Shown here: positions 26,834 through 36,046 of the stretch, piece after piece
Position numbering within the stretch: position 1 is the stretch's first letter
Layout of the letters: every line of letters starts with the position of its first letter
DNA from: Muribaculaceae bacterium
GTDB taxonomy: Bacteria > Pseudomonadota > Alphaproteobacteria > Rs-D84
Length of the DNA stretch: 64,000 bases
NCBI GenBank assembly: GCA_023665245.1
Contig: JAMPEH010000003.1
Location: 1 to 64,000 of the forward strand
Direction of reading: 5' to 3'
Notes under the pieces: generated by a model
The model's database searches: none
What the model was told of the DNA's origin: nothing
What the model saw: only the letters and a program-made list of their open reading frames with translations
Position numbers and translations under genes: made by a program

Positions 26834-26967
26834 TTTCTTTCTCTTTGCTATTGTTATTCATATATTTTCGACGTTTTGTCGAAAAACTTATGCAAATAAT
26901 GACATTTTTATATCAAAAGTCAAGCGTTTTGTAGAAATATTTATACATACAGATTCAAATCCCCCCA

Positions 26968-26998
26968 AAAAAAACAGGCGCCACAATATGGCGCCTTG
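26968..26998 (-). terminator. terminator of the 27016 gene
   Basis: On the minus strand GGCGCC-atattgt-GGCGCC followed by TGTTTTTTTT. Confidence 0.88.
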
Positions 26999-27015
26999 TT
27001 TCATATTATTTTATA

Positions 27016-29169
27016 TTAGTCCGCAGTACTGTCACCAGACCAGTTTGTACGGTCTGTGCTATCATTGGCTTTCCAGTTGCGAACACCATTGATATCAATA
27101 TTTTGCAGACACGCCTCGCGCATTTGGGTACTGGAACCGTCTACCGCACCTTGGGCATATGTGCCGCTTAATATTTCAGACAATGTGACAACATTGCGGC
27201 ATGTGTTATTGGCAAATTCTTCGGAATTAGTACACGCCAGTACATTACCCTTGGAATCTTTGGCATCCGTGGTGATAACGGCCTCTAACTTATGATTCGG
27301 GGCGCCACATACCATTTCTTCATAGCAATGCGGAACGTTTGCAACCTGGGCACAATATGTCTTGATACGCGATGTTGACCATGTATTGTTAGACTGTTCC
27401 TGGGTTGTATAGCAATCATACAATTCAGACAAACATTCGTTAAAGTTGCTGATTGCGGCACGATAGTCGGATGCAATCGTTTGGATTTCTTCTTGGGCGA
27501 ATTCCAGACGTTTCTGTTGCAGTGCCTGTTGGGCGGCAACCTTTTGATAACCGATATTCTGTGCGGTTGCACGCAGTTGTTCGCCATATGCGTCACAGTC
27601 TGCATTTGCATCCAGTGCATATTTCTGCATGATGCTGCGACGTGCATCTGCAACCGGGCCACGCAGACTGGAATACGGGTCGCCAGATGTTGAGGTATAG
27701 CCAAAACATGTTGCAGAATTAGATGCGGTATAACCATTATTGCTGGTAATAAAGTTCAATTCATATGTGCCGGTATTGCTGACAGAAATATAACTGTTGT
27801 AATTATACGGACACTGGGATGCGCCATTGGTGCACTTGCGCCCGGTCGATGGTGGGGTACCGCATGCCTCGTATATACCATTAAAGCAAGAATCCAAAAC
27901 GCGGCTGCATACGTTGTTATGGGCATATTCAAACAATTCGTATCCCCATGTTTCGGCCAATGAATCCTTTAAATCCTGGGAGTTGGTTAATGCACCACTG
28001 ATGCCCGCCATCTGTGATACAGTATTAGACAGATTTGTAAACGCACTGGTCAGACTGTCGTTATCATTATTAAATATAGTCAGTGTCTGTTCTTTGGCAT
28101 TGGCCCATGATTGCAGGGACGCCAAGATATCGCTGCTTGACCCATCAATATCTGCGATATCAAATTCAAAACTGTTCCCAGATTTCGAACAATATGACGG
28201 TTTTGCACAGGTGGTTAATTTTGCGCCATTTGAGCCATAGAAACCGTGATTATTACACCACTCTATCGCCTCGGTTGAATTGGCGCCGTACTGATTTGTC
28301 ACATCTTGCCAGGATACGCAATTCATAACCTTTTCTGCATCGGTTAATTTGAATGCATCGGATACGTCTTTACCCTTGTTTGCAATCAACAATGCCAATT
28401 CACCAGAAACCTTTATCAATTCTTCATTGGCAGATTCCAAGGCCGTTTCCGCCTCTGCAAAGGCCTTGACACGGCCGGCGCATGCACAGCGACGTTGGGC
28501 ACTGTTGCGGGCGGTGCAGATTTCATCCATGCATGTATAGTATGATTCCATGCAATTTTGAAATGCATCATTTGAAATCAACCCAGTTGTTGAATCGATA
28601 ATATTTGAATAATTGCCAGTATACAATTTACTGGATAAATAGGTGTAATTACTGTTGGTGTTTACGCTGACCTTGCTGCCACGGATTGCACTGCCCTGTA
28701 AAGAAACACGGGCGTTATTTGCGGCAGATGTGGCGGCCGTTGTCGCCGTGCGTGCACGCACAGTGCGCGAATTATTTGCCGTGGCCCGTGACGCCGTGCC
28801 TGTGCGTGAAACAACATTGCGCGACGTGGTTGCGCGCGATGCCGATGTATTTGCCGCCACTGTTGTACCCGCACGCGAAACGACATTGCGCGTTGTGGCT
28901 GCACGTGATTGGCCCGTATTTGTTGCAGTACGTGCAACACTTGTGCGTGATGCATTATTTCGCGACGTTGCACGCGATGTGCGCGACGTAGCCGTCCCGG
29001 CACGCGATGCCTGGGGCGTATTCAACGCACCCGTATCCACAGGCGCGATTGGGTCTGCAAAAACCGCACGCATTGACAAAAACGTCGAACAAACAAAGAA
29101 CGCACCGGCCAACAAAAACACCGTGCCAACGGCATTTTTACAACAGGCTGTGATATTTTGGCGTTTCAT
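27016..29169 (-). CDS. large secreted cysteine-containing protein, paralogue of the 58452 product
   Basis: 717 residues, AGGAGAG upstream of the ATG. A signal or anchor segment (VFLLAGAFFVCSTFLSMRAV) is followed by about 120 residues of low-complexity Ala/Thr/Ser/Arg repeats (degenerate ASRT/SRAT units). The globular part has CMESYYTCMDEIC and RRCACAGRV, coiled-coil stretches and a late CY..Q...NTWS..I..YC..VA..C pattern. The same order (low-complexity arm, paired-cysteine motif, NTWS region) occurs in the 58452 gene. Probably a periplasmic or surface structural protein; no named family recognised. Confidence 0.78.
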   Translation of the reverse strand: MKRQNITACCKNAVGTVFLLAGAFFVCSTFLSMRAVFADPIAPVDTGALNTPQASRAGTATSRTSRATSRNNASRTSVARTATNTGQSRAATTRNVVSRAGTTVAANTSASRATTSRNVVSRTGTASRATANNSRTVRARTATTAATSAANNARVSLQGSAIRGSKVSVNTNSNYTYLSSKLYTGNYSNIIDSTTGLISNDAFQNCMESYYTCMDEICTARNSAQRRCACAGRVKAFAEAETALESANEELIKVSGELALLIANKGKDVSDAFKLTDAEKVMNCVSWQDVTNQYGANSTEAIEWCNNHGFYGSNGAKLTTCAKPSYCSKSGNSFEFDIADIDGSSSDILASLQSWANAKEQTLTIFNNDNDSLTSAFTNLSNTVSQMAGISGALTNSQDLKDSLAETWGYELFEYAHNNVCSRVLDSCFNGIYEACGTPPSTGRKCTNGASQCPYNYNSYISVSNTGTYELNFITSNNGYTASNSATCFGYTSTSGDPYSSLRGPVADARRSIMQKYALDANADCDAYGEQLRATAQNIGYQKVAAQQALQQKRLEFAQEEIQTIASDYRAAISNFNECLSELYDCYTTQEQSNNTWSTSRIKTYCAQVANVPHCYEEMVCGAPNHKLEAVITTDAKDSKGNVLACTNSEEFANNTCRNVVTLSEILSGTYAQGAVDGSSTQMREACLQNIDINGVRNWKANDSTDRTNWSGDSTAD

Positions 29170-29289
29170 AAAAACTCTCCTGTATTTCTGGCAAGGCCCA
29201 GAAACCCGTCACTTTCTGACAAAACGCAATCGCGTCTTGCGCATATACTTGTGCATATTATAACATTTTTGGTACGGTCTGTAAACAAG

Positions 29290-29315
29290 AAAACCCCGCG
29301 GCATGCGGGGTTGTT
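29290..29315 (-). terminator. terminator of the 29333 gene
   Basis: AACCCCGC-atgcc-GCGGGGTT on the minus strand, followed by TTC TTG; located 20 bases beyond the stop. Confidence 0.75.
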
Positions 29316-29332
29316 TTGTGACAAAAATCGCA

Positions 29333-29803
29333 CTATTTTTCTGTGGATACAGAATCTGCAATTTGGGCCTTTTCGGCATCGATTAACGCCTTGGCTGCAG
29401 CCTTGGTTTCTGCCAATGATTTTTTCAGTTCTGCTTTGGCGGCCTTGGTCTTTGCCTTTTGTTCGGCAGCAGCCGCCTGTTGTTCCGCGGTCTTTTCAGA
29501 TGCAGCAGTCTTGGCATCCGTTATTTTTTGTTTAACAGTGTCTACTTTTTCTGTTGCAGCCTTTTTAACATAATTTGCGCATTTTTTTGATACAGACGAC
29601 ACGTTTTCAATCAGGCATTCCTGGATTGTTTTGGTTCCCAAAATAACCTCTGGACACAGGGCGGTGATTTCATCTTTGTTACATGCCTCTTCCAACGTTT
29701 GTGGTTCTGCGTCTTTCTTGCCGAACAGACTGTCCAACAAACCGGCATTTGCCGTTGATACCATCATTGCACCCAGCGCACCAAACATAATCAATTTTTT
29801 CAT
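29333..29803 (-). CDS. secreted protein with four-cysteine repeat and alanine/lysine coiled coil
   Basis: About 156 residues from the ATG at 29803 (AAGGGATG upstream; an in-frame ATG two codons earlier is possible). Signal peptide MKKLIMFGALGAMMVSTANA. Then one unit with spacing C..DEITALCPEV...ECL.....KKC, which resembles the GLG1-type cysteine-rich repeat (PF00839). The last 85 residues are Ala/Lys/Glu-rich coiled coil. The next gene upstream encodes the same repeat, so they are tandem relatives. Confidence 0.75.
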   Translation of the reverse strand: MKKLIMFGALGAMMVSTANAGLLDSLFGKKDAEPQTLEEACNKDEITALCPEVILGTKTIQECLIENVSSVSKKCANYVKKAATEKVDTVKQKITDAKTAASEKTAEQQAAAAEQKAKTKAAKAELKKSLAETKAAAKALIDAEKAQIADSVSTEK

Positions 29804-29905
29804 TTTCATCCCTTTTTTTGTATTACGGTAAAACGATTGAATTTTAAGAATTGATTCGCATCCCGTCAACCGTTTTTAATGTTGATTGCGCAATGGACGC
29901 CATTA

Positions 29906-30280
29906 CTAATTTGATTCTGATACCGACGAAACAGTTATATCCACCGCATCCGTATCTTGGATTACTGATTTTTTCTTGGCTGATTTATTTGTTTTGGGTT
30001 TCACAGCCCCTTGGTTCGGATTCTTCTTTTTTGAGATTGCCCGTTTAACAAATTTGGAACATTGTTCCGATACGCCGTCAATGCTTTCCACGTCGCAATC
30101 GCCAATTTCTTGGGAGCCATTTGCAACCGCAGGACACATCGTTTTTATTTCAGTCTGGCTGCACGCCTGGGCCAATGTTTGTGGTTTTGTTTTCTTGGGC
30201 GCAACAGGGCCCACCGCACTTGCTGCATTAATCACAGTTGCAATAATGACAAATGCACCGAATAAAATTGTTTTTTTCAT
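29906..30280 (-). CDS. secreted protein with GLG1-like four-cysteine repeat
   Basis: 124 residues. Signal peptide MKKTILFGAFVIIATVINAA. ACSQTEIKTMCPAV...IGDCDVES...EQCSKFVKRA repeats the cysteine spacing of the 29333 product, again compatible with PF00839. The tail is Lys/Asn-rich and the last 20 residues are acidic and Ser-rich. The gene is divergent from the PagL-like gene. Confidence 0.75.
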   Translation of the reverse strand: MKKTILFGAFVIIATVINAASAVGPVAPKKTKPQTLAQACSQTEIKTMCPAVANGSQEIGDCDVESIDGVSEQCSKFVKRAISKKKNPNQGAVKPKTNKSAKKKSVIQDTDAVDITVSSVSESN

Positions 30281-30374
30281 TTTTTTACCCCCTTTTTATT
30301 ATTGTACGGTCAAATTCTAAGAATTGATTTCTGTTCCGTCAACAGTTTTTATTTTGAAAAAAAATGTATATTTT

Positions 30375-30382
30375 GATATAAT
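30375..30382 (+). promoter_or_regulatory. extended -10 box for the leaderless pagL-like gene
   Basis: TTGATATAAT ends at 30382; the ATG is at 30390, 7 nt later, without a ribosome-binding site. Confidence 0.65.
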
Positions 30383-30389
30383 TTTGACT

Positions 30390-30947
30390 ATGCAAAAGTA
30401 TGTATTATTTTCGTGTCTGATGGCGGCATGCATGCCAATTGCAGGACGTGCAAATATTCTGTTTGGTGACGACACACAAAATTCAATCGCATTGTATGCC
30501 GCCCAGGGTACGGGGCCGGGAACACTGTTTAAATTAATTCAGCCCGGATTATGGGATATAAACCCGATGACAATGGTAATGCTGCAATACAGCCAGCCAA
30601 TGGAAATAATGCGCCTGGATGCACGCATGAACGTGAATTTTGTTCAGAATTTCGGATACGAAAGTTCGCGTGGACTGTCATTTTTTGCCGCCGGCGTATC
30701 GTGGGATGTGGCGGTGCCGCTATGGTGCGGATTCTATGCGGGAATCGGCATTGGCCCATACATGCGCGACAGCCATGACCGATATGTATCCAGTCGCCTG
30801 GTATTTGGTGAAAAAGTATTTATTGGCCAAAGCATTACCGATAACTGGCGCACGGAATTATTTACCATACATTTTTCAAACGGCGATTTTACAGAGGTTA
30901 ATCGTGGTTTTAACTATGTCGGCATTGGCGTGAATTACAGTTTTTAA
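30390..30947 (+). CDS. PagL-like lipid A 3-O-deacylase
   Basis: 185 residues. Signal peptide MQKYVLFSCLMAACMPIAGR followed by alternating beta strands of an 8-stranded barrel ending in a C-terminal aromatic (VNYSF). The C-terminal signature TIHFSNGDFTEVNRGFNYVG matches the PagL/acyloxyacyl hydrolase family (PF09411), with candidate catalytic His161 and Ser163; the catalytic Glu is not assigned with certainty. PagL removes an acyl chain from lipid A in the outer membrane, which weakens host recognition of LPS. The message looks leaderless. Confidence 0.82.
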   Translation: MQKYVLFSCLMAACMPIAGRANILFGDDTQNSIALYAAQGTGPGTLFKLIQPGLWDINPMTMVMLQYSQPMEIMRLDARMNVNFVQNFGYESSRGLSFFAAGVSWDVAVPLWCGFYAGIGIGPYMRDSHDRYVSSRLVFGEKVFIGQSITDNWRTELFTIHFSNGDFTEVNRGFNYVGIGVNYSF

Positions 30948-30954
30948 AAACAAC

Positions 30955-31335
30955 TTAAAATCTATTGTTACGCAAGAATTCCAACGCTGCTTCATCCTGT
31001 TGCGCGGCAACAAATTGTTGTTTTAGTTTTTCAAATTTAATTTGTTCTGCAATCTTTTGTTGCAACATTTTGACAATTTCCAATCCAGTTTTACGAACAG
31101 AACTATCACTGGCAGAATCAACTGTTAACATATTACGACCATTTATAAACACAGCCAAACTAACAAAGTTTTGTTTTGCGTCAAAATCATAGTTAATTGA
31201 CATCAATATAATATCATTAGTATTTTTTATATTATAAGTCGTGCGACCAATTCCTGTTCTTTGCTCTTCTACACGACCGACAATTATTGTGTTTTTAATT
31301 TCTGTACAAAGCACAGATACGCCAGACGGCTGCAT
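30955..31335 (-). CDS. hypothetical protein
   Basis: 126 residues beginning MQPSGVSVLCTEIKNTIIVG, with a beta-rich first two thirds and a helical C terminus (IAEQIKFEKLKQQFVAAQQD). AAGGGTGGT precedes the ATG by 5 nt. There is no signal peptide or membrane segment and no family is recognised. It ends only 7 nt from the convergent PagL-like gene. Confidence 0.65.
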   Translation of the reverse strand: MQPSGVSVLCTEIKNTIIVGRVEEQRTGIGRTTYNIKNTNDIILMSINYDFDAKQNFVSLAVFINGRNMLTVDSASDSSVRKTGLEIVKMLQQKIAEQIKFEKLKQQFVAAQQDEAALEFLRNNRF

Positions 31336-31448
31336 TTCATACCACCCTTATTAACATGTTGTTTCATATATAGTTCAACCACCGGCACTTGTCAACTGCA
31401 ACAGACTGCACTATGGATTATTATTGTTGAACGCACGACAAAAAATAA

Positions 31449-31625
31449 TTAACGGGTTTTGGTCTGGTGGTATGCGATGAATTCGTTGATATAGTCAAAT
31501 GCGGATTGACGGTCGGTGCTGCGTACACGATATTCGGTGCCATTGGCACGCGTTATGATAACAATCCATTGCCCGTTTATAAATTTTGGGACACTGATAC
31601 CTGGGATTCTGTGTGATGGTTGCAA
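31449..31625 (-). CDS. 58-residue protein with TTG start
   Basis: An open frame of 59 codons starting at TTG with AAGGA 7 nt upstream. It begins LQPSHRIPGISVPKFINGQW and contains TEYRVRSTDRQSAFDYINEF. The frame lies between the PPDK gene and the 30955 gene. The good ribosome-binding site and protein-like composition support coding; no ATG is available in frame. No family is recognised. Confidence 0.55.
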   Translation of the reverse strand: MQPSHRIPGISVPKFINGQWIVIITRANGTEYRVRSTDRQSAFDYINEFIAYHQTKTR

Positions 31626-31649
31626 TTTATAATCCTTTGTGTGTTTTAA

Positions 31650-31676
31650 TCCCCGGGGAATGCCCGGGGATTTTGA
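31650..31676. terminator. hairpin beyond pyruvate phosphate dikinase
   Basis: TCCCCGGG/CCCGGGGA with loop gaatg, 10 bases after the stop. The T run is better on the plus strand (ATTTTGATT) than on the minus strand, so its strength as a PPDK terminator is moderate. Confidence 0.55.
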
Positions 31677-31679
31677 TTC

Positions 31680-34340
31680 TTAGTTCTTGCGTGGGAACTT
31701 AACCGCGGCCTGTGCTGCGGCCAGACGTGCGATTGGCACGCGGAACGGACTGCATGATACAGAGTTAAATCCAACCTTGTGGAAGAATTCGATACTGTCT
31801 GGATCACCGCCGTGTTCACCGCATACACCCAGGTGGATTTTATCACCCTTGGTGCTGCGTGCCTTGGCAACAGCATCCTTAATCAACAGTCCAACACCCA
31901 ATTGGTCAACCGATGCAAATGGATCGGCAACGTATACGCCACGGGCGCGATATTCATCCAAGATTTTGGCTGTATCGTCACGTGACATACCCAATGTTGT
32001 CTGGGTCAAGTCATTTGTTCCAAATTCAAAGAATTCGCAACTTTCCGCGATTTCGTTTGCCAGAACCGCCGCACGTGGCAATTCAATCATTGAACCCACG
32101 GTGTATTCAACGCGGTCGCCCTTTTCTGCGAACAGTGATTCTGCGGTTGCGTCAATAACAGCCTTGACGATATCAACTTCTTTCTTGGAACCGACCAATG
32201 GAACCTCGATTTCTGGATGTACGGAAACACCTGCGTTTTTACATTCCAATGCCGCCGACAAAATCGCGCGTGTCTGCATTTCGCAGATTTCTGGATATGT
32301 AATCGCCAAACGGCAACCACGATGACCCAACATTGGGTTTTGTTCGTGTAATGCTTCGGCACGTTGTTTTACAAATTCAACCGGTTTGCCGATGTGCGCG
32401 GCCAATTCTGCGATGTCCGCATCGGTGTGTGGCAAGAATTCGTGTAATGGTGGGTCAATCAAGCGGATTGTGACCGGCAGACCGTCCATAATCTTGAACA
32501 GTTCAACAAAGTCCGCCTTTTGATACGGCAGCAATTTGTTTAATGCCGCACGGCGACCATCTTCGTCGTCTGCCAAAATCATTTCGCGCATATCCTGGAT
32601 ACGTGATGGGTCAAAGAACATGTGTTCTGTACGTGCCAGACCGATACCTTCGGCACCGAAATCACGTGCCTGTTTTGCGTCTTTTGGTGTTTCAGCGTTT
32701 GCCTTGACTGTTAATGTTTTGATTTCATCAACCCATTTCATCAATGTACCGAAATTACCTGTCAATTCGACGGATACGGTTGGAACCTGGCCTTCGATAA
32801 TTTGCCCCTTGGCACCATCGATAGATACCCAGTCGCCTTCGTGGATAACAACACCAGATGTTGTTTTCAATGTTTTCGATTCATAATCGATTTTGATGTC
32901 AGGTGAACCTGATACGCACGGGGTACCCATACCACGTGCAACCACCGCCGCGTGTGATGTCATACCACCACGTGCCGTGATAACACCCTGGGCGGCGTTC
33001 ATACCGGCGATATCTTCGGGTGATGTTTCAACACGGATTAACATAACCTTTTTACCCTCGGATGCCCATTTTTCTGCATCTTCGGCATTAAATACAGCCA
33101 TACCCACAGCAGCACCTGGGGATGCTGGTAATCCGGTTGCAATAACTTTCTTTTCAGCCTTGGGGTCCAACATTGGGTGCAACAAGTGATTTAACTGGTC
33201 GGCACCAACGCGCAGGATTGCTTCTTCCTTGGTCAACAGACCTTCGTTCACCATTTCAACCGCCATGCGAACCGCCGCCGCCGCCGTACGTTTACCATTA
33301 CGGCACTGCAACATCCACAGTTTTCCATGTTCGATTGTAAATTCCATATCCTGCATGTCTTTATAGTGCTGTTCCAATTTTTCACGAACATCGCACAGTT
33401 CTTTATAGACTGCTGGCATGGCTTCTTCCAAGGACAGACGACCGGAATCATCCTTGCTCATTGGTTGTGGTGTGCGGATACCAGCAACAACGTCTTCGCC
33501 CTGGGCGTTAATCAGGTATTCACCATAGTATTTGTTTTCACCGGTGGCTGGGTCACGGCTGAAACATACGCCAGTTGCAGAATCATCGCCAGAATTACCG
33601 AATACCATTGCCTGGACATTAACTGCGGTACCCCAATCGCCCGGGATATTGTTCAGTTTGCGGTATGTGATTGCCTTTTTGGACATCCAACTGCCAAACA
33701 CTGCACCGATACCCAATTTCAACTGTTCCCATGGATCCTGTGGGAATACTTTACCAATTTTAACACCAATTTCTTTGAACTTTTCAACCAGTTCTTTCAA
33801 ATCATCGGCGGTCAATTCTGTATCGACTTTGTATCCCTTGTCTTCCTTCATACGTTCCAAGGTGTGTTCAAACAAATCAATGTCTGCACCCAATACAACG
33901 TCAGAGAACATCATAATAAAGCGGCGATATGAATCATATGCAAAGCGTTCGTTACCAGAAATTTTTGCCAATGCCTTGACTGTTTCATCGTTCAAGCCCA
34001 GGTTCAAAACTGTATCCATCATACCAGGCATTGAAACACGTGCACCAGAACGAACAGATACCAACAATGGATTGTTCATATCGGCAAACTTTTTGCCCAT
34101 AATTGATTCAATGTGTGCAACACCGGCACGCACTTGGTCCATCAAATCAGACGGATATGTCTGACCGTTTTCATAGTAGTATGTGCAAACCTCGGTCGTG
34201 ACGGTAAATCCCGCAGGCACCGGCAAACCAACCAAGTTCATTTCAGCCAAATTTGCACCCTTGCCACCCAGCAGGTTGCGCATATCTGCCTGACCTTCGG
34301 CCTTGCCATTACCGAAAGTATATACCCATTTATTGCTCAT
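31680..34340 (-). CDS. ppdK: pyruvate, phosphate dikinase
   Basis: 886 residues from MSNKWVYTFGNGKAEG, with AGGAGA just upstream. The N-terminal ATP-grasp domain carries NLLGGKGANLAEM. The swivelling phosphohistidine domain has GGMTSHAAVVARGMG near residue 455. The TIM-barrel PEP domain has EFGTNDLTQTTLG and GVCGEHGGDP with the catalytic Cys. It interconverts pyruvate, ATP and phosphate with PEP, AMP and pyrophosphate, and can replace pyruvate kinase or supply PEP. All catalytic motifs look intact. Length agrees with the family. Confidence 0.97.
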   Translation of the reverse strand: MSNKWVYTFGNGKAEGQADMRNLLGGKGANLAEMNLVGLPVPAGFTVTTEVCTYYYENGQTYPSDLMDQVRAGVAHIESIMGKKFADMNNPLLVSVRSGARVSMPGMMDTVLNLGLNDETVKALAKISGNERFAYDSYRRFIMMFSDVVLGADIDLFEHTLERMKEDKGYKVDTELTADDLKELVEKFKEIGVKIGKVFPQDPWEQLKLGIGAVFGSWMSKKAITYRKLNNIPGDWGTAVNVQAMVFGNSGDDSATGVCFSRDPATGENKYYGEYLINAQGEDVVAGIRTPQPMSKDDSGRLSLEEAMPAVYKELCDVREKLEQHYKDMQDMEFTIEHGKLWMLQCRNGKRTAAAAVRMAVEMVNEGLLTKEEAILRVGADQLNHLLHPMLDPKAEKKVIATGLPASPGAAVGMAVFNAEDAEKWASEGKKVMLIRVETSPEDIAGMNAAQGVITARGGMTSHAAVVARGMGTPCVSGSPDIKIDYESKTLKTTSGVVIHEGDWVSIDGAKGQIIEGQVPTVSVELTGNFGTLMKWVDEIKTLTVKANAETPKDAKQARDFGAEGIGLARTEHMFFDPSRIQDMREMILADDEDGRRAALNKLLPYQKADFVELFKIMDGLPVTIRLIDPPLHEFLPHTDADIAELAAHIGKPVEFVKQRAEALHEQNPMLGHRGCRLAITYPEICEMQTRAILSAALECKNAGVSVHPEIEVPLVGSKKEVDIVKAVIDATAESLFAEKGDRVEYTVGSMIELPRAAVLANEIAESCEFFEFGTNDLTQTTLGMSRDDTAKILDEYRARGVYVADPFASVDQLGVGLLIKDAVAKARSTKGDKIHLGVCGEHGGDPDSIEFFHKVGFNSVSCSPFRVPIARLAAAQAAVKFPRKN

Positions 34341-34483
34341 GGTTTCTCCTTTTATATCAAAAAGCCTTAGAATTGTTGGCAATTGCGCCATATTTTGCAA
34401 GTAAAAATTCTTATGTATTTCATCCTATTTAATATGGACAATGAAAATAATTAATATATAATGGTTTTAATTTGATTTATAAA

Positions 34484-35056
34484 ATGACCGATTTATCTAA
34501 TCCTGAATTTATAGAAAAATTAAATGCACACCTGAGCGCCGGTGGTGTTATCGCATTTCCAACAGATACTGTCTGGGGACTGGGCGCATTACCAAACAAG
34601 CGCGGCGCAGACGCACTGTTTCAAATAAAGCGACGCCCGACGAATAAACACCTGACCATCATGTCGGATACAGTGGCGCATATTCGCCCATTTATGACGC
34701 GTCACCCGAATGCCGCATTTGAATTGGCAAATAAATACTGGCCCGGCGCATTGACGATTGGGATTCCAATTGCAGATGATGCGGACACATGCGTATTTGG
34801 TGGCGTACGAATTCCAGACTATAAGCCATTTCACGATTTATGTGCAGTTATCAATGGGCATTGTCTGGCGACAACATCCGCAAATATATCCGGACAACCG
34901 GTATTGACCAATGCAGACGATATCCGTAAAACATTTCCAGATATTATCGTAATTGATAACGCATATATGCCAATGGATGGCGCCCCCAGTACGGTTATTG
35001 TATTGGATGGCAACGACATAAAAATCGTACGCCAGGGCGCAGTCATAATTAAATAG
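34484..35056 (+). CDS. tsaC: threonylcarbamoyl-AMP synthase (Sua5/YrdC/TsaC)
   Basis: 190 residues from the ATG at 34484. The YrdC domain shows VIAFPTDTVWGLGALPNKRG, the KRRPTNKHL binding loop and ATTSANISGQP near residue 135. The enzyme makes threonylcarbamoyl-AMP for the t6A modification of ANN-decoding tRNAs. It lacks the C-terminal Sua5 domain, so it is the short TsaC form. A TATAAT box lies about 20 nt upstream and no ribosome-binding site is obvious. Confidence 0.93.
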   Translation: MTDLSNPEFIEKLNAHLSAGGVIAFPTDTVWGLGALPNKRGADALFQIKRRPTNKHLTIMSDTVAHIRPFMTRHPNAAFELANKYWPGALTIGIPIADDADTCVFGGVRIPDYKPFHDLCAVINGHCLATTSANISGQPVLTNADDIRKTFPDIIVIDNAYMPMDGAPSTVIVLDGNDIKIVRQGAVIIK

Positions 35057-35121
35057 TAAAAAATCTATCTTTTGATTGACAAATATTATTTTTAGGTCAC
35101 AATTCAAAAAAAGGATTCGTG

Positions 35122-35430
35122 ATGTCTTTTAAACAGAATTTGGCCAATAATTTAATTCAGCAAGTTGAATATATGCTGAAAGATTCAGTTATAGAAATTT
35201 CACAATACGGTTCGTTAGAGGTTGTATCGGCATTTACAGAAAACAAACTGGCCGAAAAGTTTCATATAGAGGTGACATACGCCACCAGCGCACATAAAAA
35301 CGGAAATCCGCCAATATTGGCGGCACGCTTGTATTCTAATAATTTTTGCAATGTTATACTGGAACCTGGCACTGCAACAAAAATGTTGCGCTTATGCTAC
35401 CGTCAATATATGAATTCACGCATTAAATAG
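35122..35430 (+). CDS. hypothetical protein
   Basis: 102 residues beginning MSFKQNLANNLIQQVEYMLK (an in-frame GTG precedes by one codon). AAAGGATTC is a suitable ribosome-binding site. It is alpha/beta and cytoplasmic by appearance, without recognisable motifs. The 3' end overlaps the convergent glycosylase gene by 8 nt. Confidence 0.65.
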   Translation: MSFKQNLANNLIQQVEYMLKDSVIEISQYGSLEVVSAFTENKLAEKFHIEVTYATSAHKNGNPPILAARLYSNNFCNVILEPGTATKMLRLCYRQYMNSRIK

Positions 35431-35959
35431 GACGACTGACGTACGGATTATTTGCAATCGCAAATCGCCATGGTAATTTGGCGTCCAACCCCGCATAATC
35501 AATTCCAATACGCGTACCAATCGCAATTTCAGGCACTGTATCGCGCGGTTCCAACCACATTTTATCAGATGTGGCTAAATCTAATTTGTTATCGTCACGT
35601 GTTATATTTAAAACCCGTGTCAATTTCCCTGGCCCATTACATCCATCATATTCCAGGCCGCGTATTAAAACCGCAACACCTGTGCCAGTTTTACCCAAGA
35701 CTATATTTAACATATTATGCAATCCATAGCACAGGTAAACATACGCATGACCACCATCTAAAAACATTGCATCATTACGCGGTGTGCATTTGCCACCGTA
35801 TGCATGACATCCGCGTTCTGATTCATGATATAATTCCAATTCGACGATACGCGCACGAATAATCGTGCCGTCTGACATGCGGCGACATAAATACGCACCA
35901 ACCAGTGTGCGCGCCACATCAATCGGATTGCCACAATAAAAATCAGATGGTATTATCAT
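35423..35959 (-). CDS. mpg: 3-methyladenine DNA glycosylase (AAG/MPG family)
   Basis: 178 residues, close to the bacterial AAG length. RIVELELYHESERGCHAYGG corresponds to the catalytic segment with Glu42, Tyr44 and His52; RNDAMFLDGGHAYVYLCYGLHNMLN and GPGKLTRVL are the other family signatures. It excises alkylated purines in base excision repair. It follows the AAG and not the AlkA fold. Confidence 0.92.
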   Translation of the reverse strand: MIIPSDFYCGNPIDVARTLVGAYLCRRMSDGTIIRARIVELELYHESERGCHAYGGKCTPRNDAMFLDGGHAYVYLCYGLHNMLNIVLGKTGTGVAVLIRGLEYDGCNGPGKLTRVLNITRDDNKLDLATSDKMWLEPRDTVPEIAIGTRIGIDYAGLDAKLPWRFAIANNPYVSRPI

Positions 35960-36046
35960 TATGTTCTAAATATAAAACACTTGTTTTTGATTGCCAGGAT
36001 ATTTTTCTTGCAGATATAAAAACGCAATCCCTGTATAGTTATCATT

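Noticed and set aside
26826..27015. Possible gene between rplU and the 27016 gene
   Set aside because: AT-rich spacer with the 27016 terminator; frames are short and without ribosome-binding sites.
28655..29263. 202-codon plus-strand frame opposite the low-complexity arm of the 27016 gene
   Set aside because: It is the mirror of the Ala/Thr/Ser/Arg repeats on the other strand and ends with the real gene's arm. No start context supports it.
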